A stretch of DNA of 34,939 nt from contig JAUIIC010000012.1 of the NCBI GenBank assembly GCA_030431935.1, forward strand, positions 1 to 34,939, in the 5' to 3' direction. Under the pieces are notes generated by a model. It had not been told where the DNA came from, did no database searches, and saw only the letters and a program-made list of their open reading frames with translations. The DNA comes from Alphaproteobacteria bacterium (GTDB lineage Bacteria > Pseudomonadota > Alphaproteobacteria > Rhodobacterales > Rhodobacteraceae). The translations under genes and the position numbers were made by a program. How positions within the stretch are numbered: position 1 is the first letter of the stretch; each line of letters opens with the position of its first letter. Shown here piece after piece: positions 34,318 through 34,939 of this stretch.

Positions 34318-34374
34318 TGGTGCCCGAGGTCGGACTCGAACCGACACGCCTTGCGGCGGGGGATTTTGAATCCC
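34318..34374 (-). pseudogene. 3' fragment of tRNA-Leu(CAA); probable integration site (att)
   Basis: Read on the minus strand, the segment has the anticodon loop TTCAAAA (anticodon CAA), a long class II variable arm, the T-arm GGTTCGAGTCC, the acceptor strand CTCGGGC and an encoded ACCA end. The acceptor 5' strand, D-arm and most of the 5' anticodon stem are missing: beyond 34374 the sequence becomes unrelated AT-rich DNA. Truncation at the anticodon stem is what a tyrosine integrase leaves at the distal end of an element inserted into a tRNA gene, the intact copy being at the other end. The fragment itself cannot make a working tRNA. Confidence 0.85.
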
Positions 34375-34429
34375 AGCTCATGACTTATAAACCCTTGTTA
34401 GCAATATAAAAATATCTCTTTCATAAAAT

Positions 34430-34447
34430 CTGTAGCTTGACTGTAGC
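34430..34447. repeat. CTGTAGC direct repeats spaced 11 bp
   Basis: CTGTAGC occurs at 34430-34436 and again at 34441-34447, one helical turn apart, about 56 bases inside the tRNA fragment. The position and spacing suit arm-type sites bound by a tyrosine integrase. Confidence 0.5.
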
Positions 34448-34451
34448 ATAT

Positions 34452-34473
34452 TTTGTTGTATTTTTGCAACAAA
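34452..34473. repeat. TTTGTTG/CAACAAA inverted repeat
   Basis: A perfect 7-bp inverted repeat with an 8-base T-rich loop (TATTTTTG), close to the arm-type repeats. It could be a weak terminator or part of the attachment region. Confidence 0.4.
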
Positions 34474-34688
34474 CTGATTGGACTTCGTTGCGAAAATATA
34501 CCACCCACCACATCACGGACCAAGGCTCACGGCCGAGTGGGAAAGGATATATATTTTTCAGACGGTTAGGCCAAACCAACTTGCACTATCCGAAGGCTGA
34601 ACGGACAAACAGAGCAGCGCCACTTCAGGATAAATACCCATGAGGCCCACGCGCCCGTGTGGCGGTGGCAGATGATGGGGAGAACACG

Positions 34689-34874
34689 ATGATACACAAC
34701 CGGCCTAAACAGATCGGCGCTCTTGGGGAGAATCCGGGAGCGCACAGAGAGGAACACACCCGGCGTGTGGCCAGACGCAGCAACCAGAAGCCCAAGCCGA
34801 TATTGATGGTAATGACGGACTATGCCCCCACCGTGGGCTGCTGTGTGCTGATAATGGTGCTGCTGTTCCGCTGA
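34689..34874 (+). CDS. Small hypothetical protein of the integrated element
   Basis: A 61-residue frame starting MIHNRPKQIGALGENPG with an excellent ribosome site (GGGGAGA, 5 bases before the ATG). The first 37 residues are polar and basic (HREEHTRRVARRSNQKPK); the last ~20 are hydrophobic (YAPTVGCCVLIMVLLFR) and might anchor in a membrane. I recognise no family. A GTG-started longer form from 34659 is possible. Confidence 0.45.
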   Translation: MIHNRPKQIGALGENPGAHREEHTRRVARRSNQKPKPILMVMTDYAPTVGCCVLIMVLLFR

Positions 34875-34939
34875 ACGCCACCGTTTTGCGCGCCCGTTTT
34901 GCCTAAATATCTGGTGCAGCACACGGCCTGCCTGGCTAT

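Larger units (their letters stand above)
34375..34688. other. AT-rich 314-base non-coding junction region of the element
   Basis: No gene is recognised. It contains the CTGTAGC direct repeats and the TTTGTTG/CAACAAA palindrome described separately. On the minus strand TATAAG near 34387-34392, with a poor -35 (TTTTTA, 17-base spacing), could drive transcription across the tRNA fragment into the ATPase gene; this is weak. Confidence 0.5.
34318..34939. mobile_element. Left end of an integrated element (prophage or island) at tRNA-Leu
   Basis: From the truncated tRNA-Leu to the right edge, base composition shifts from the GC-rich pattern of the window to AT-rich (markedly at 34375-34500) and then mixed. 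Core genes stop; direct repeats and a palindrome lie just inside the junction. No integrase is in view; the element and the intact tRNA copy should lie to the right. Confidence 0.7.

Noticed and set aside
34318-34400. Intact tRNA-Leu gene
   Set aside because: The acceptor 5' strand, D-arm and part of the anticodon stem are absent; the sequence beyond 34374 cannot complete the cloverleaf.
33945-34409. Plus-strand frame ending with a VPEVGLEPTRLAAGDFES-type sequence
   Set aside because: It is antisense to the ATPase gene, and its ending is simply the complement of the tRNA-Leu fragment read as protein; such frames are common artefacts at tRNA genes.
1-34939. CRISPR array, insertion sequences, rRNA genes
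   Set aside because: No regularly spaced repeats, transposase-like protein, terminal inverted repeats with target duplications, or rRNA-like sequence was seen.

Overview
The window looks like the chromosome of an alphaproteobacterium of the Rhodobacteraceae (Rhodobacter/Roseobacter group). This rests on protein resemblance (a Rhodobacterales-type Hint-domain protein, a PAS_5-type protein, YicC next to guanylate kinase, rpsB-tsf, a GlxA-type AraC regulator beside a liv-type transporter), on uniformly GC-rich, tightly packed genes, and on many 4-base ATGA stop/start overlaps. No species can be named. Most of the window is ordinary core and metabolic sequence; only the last ~600 bases look foreign.

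Layout. 1-2705: 3' part of mfd. 2702-6085 (minus): an operon of an aryl/acyl-CoA ligase, a FrnE-type DsbA protein and a Bcr/CflA-type MFS exporter, divergent from an XRE-cupin regulator (6151-6780). 6821-8638 (minus): an orphan YejA-like oligopeptide-binding protein. 8639-8904: an intergenic stretch with an operator-like palindrome, a promoter and a strong terminator that together outline a ~75-nt small RNA. 8905-10750: 3-hydroxybutyrate dehydrogenase and a patatin-like hydrolase. 10754-13394 (minus): pseudouridine kinase and pseudouridine-5'-phosphate glycosidase, then a DUF502 membrane protein. 13614-15376: rpsB-tsf, with leader and intergenic hairpins. 15453-16187 (minus): a LuxR-type solo regulator. 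16495-20810 (minus): yicC, gmk, gamma-carbonic anhydrase, a Cys/Met PLP enzyme and a PhoR-like kinase, nearly without gaps.

20957-21622: a PAS_5 protein behind a CtrA-like site. 21625-22992 (minus): class II DAHP synthase with a promoter whose spacer contains a palindrome. 23189-29573: a GlxA/AraC regulator followed by a complete branched-chain-amino-acid-type ABC importer (binding protein, terminator-like hairpin, two ATPases, a 17-codon coupling mini-ORF, two permeases), then a MobA-like nucleotidyltransferase. 30168-31330 (minus): a four-helix membrane protein and a Hint-domain protein. 31671-34289 (minus): a PMR1/PacL-like P-type ATPase.

Just upstream of the ATPase, 34318-34374 carries only the 3' part of a tRNA-Leu(CAA) gene. 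Sequence to its right is AT-rich, with 11-bp-spaced direct repeats and a small unknown ORF. This is the expected structure of the distal attachment site of an element integrated at a tRNA gene; the element continues beyond the right edge.

No CRISPR array, insertion sequence, rRNA or intact tRNA was seen. The best candidates for something undescribed are the predicted small RNA at 8751-8825, the palindrome-in-spacer promoter of DAHP synthase, the coupling mini-ORF in the transporter operon, the XRE/ligase/DsbA/MFS module, and the tRNA-Leu element boundary.
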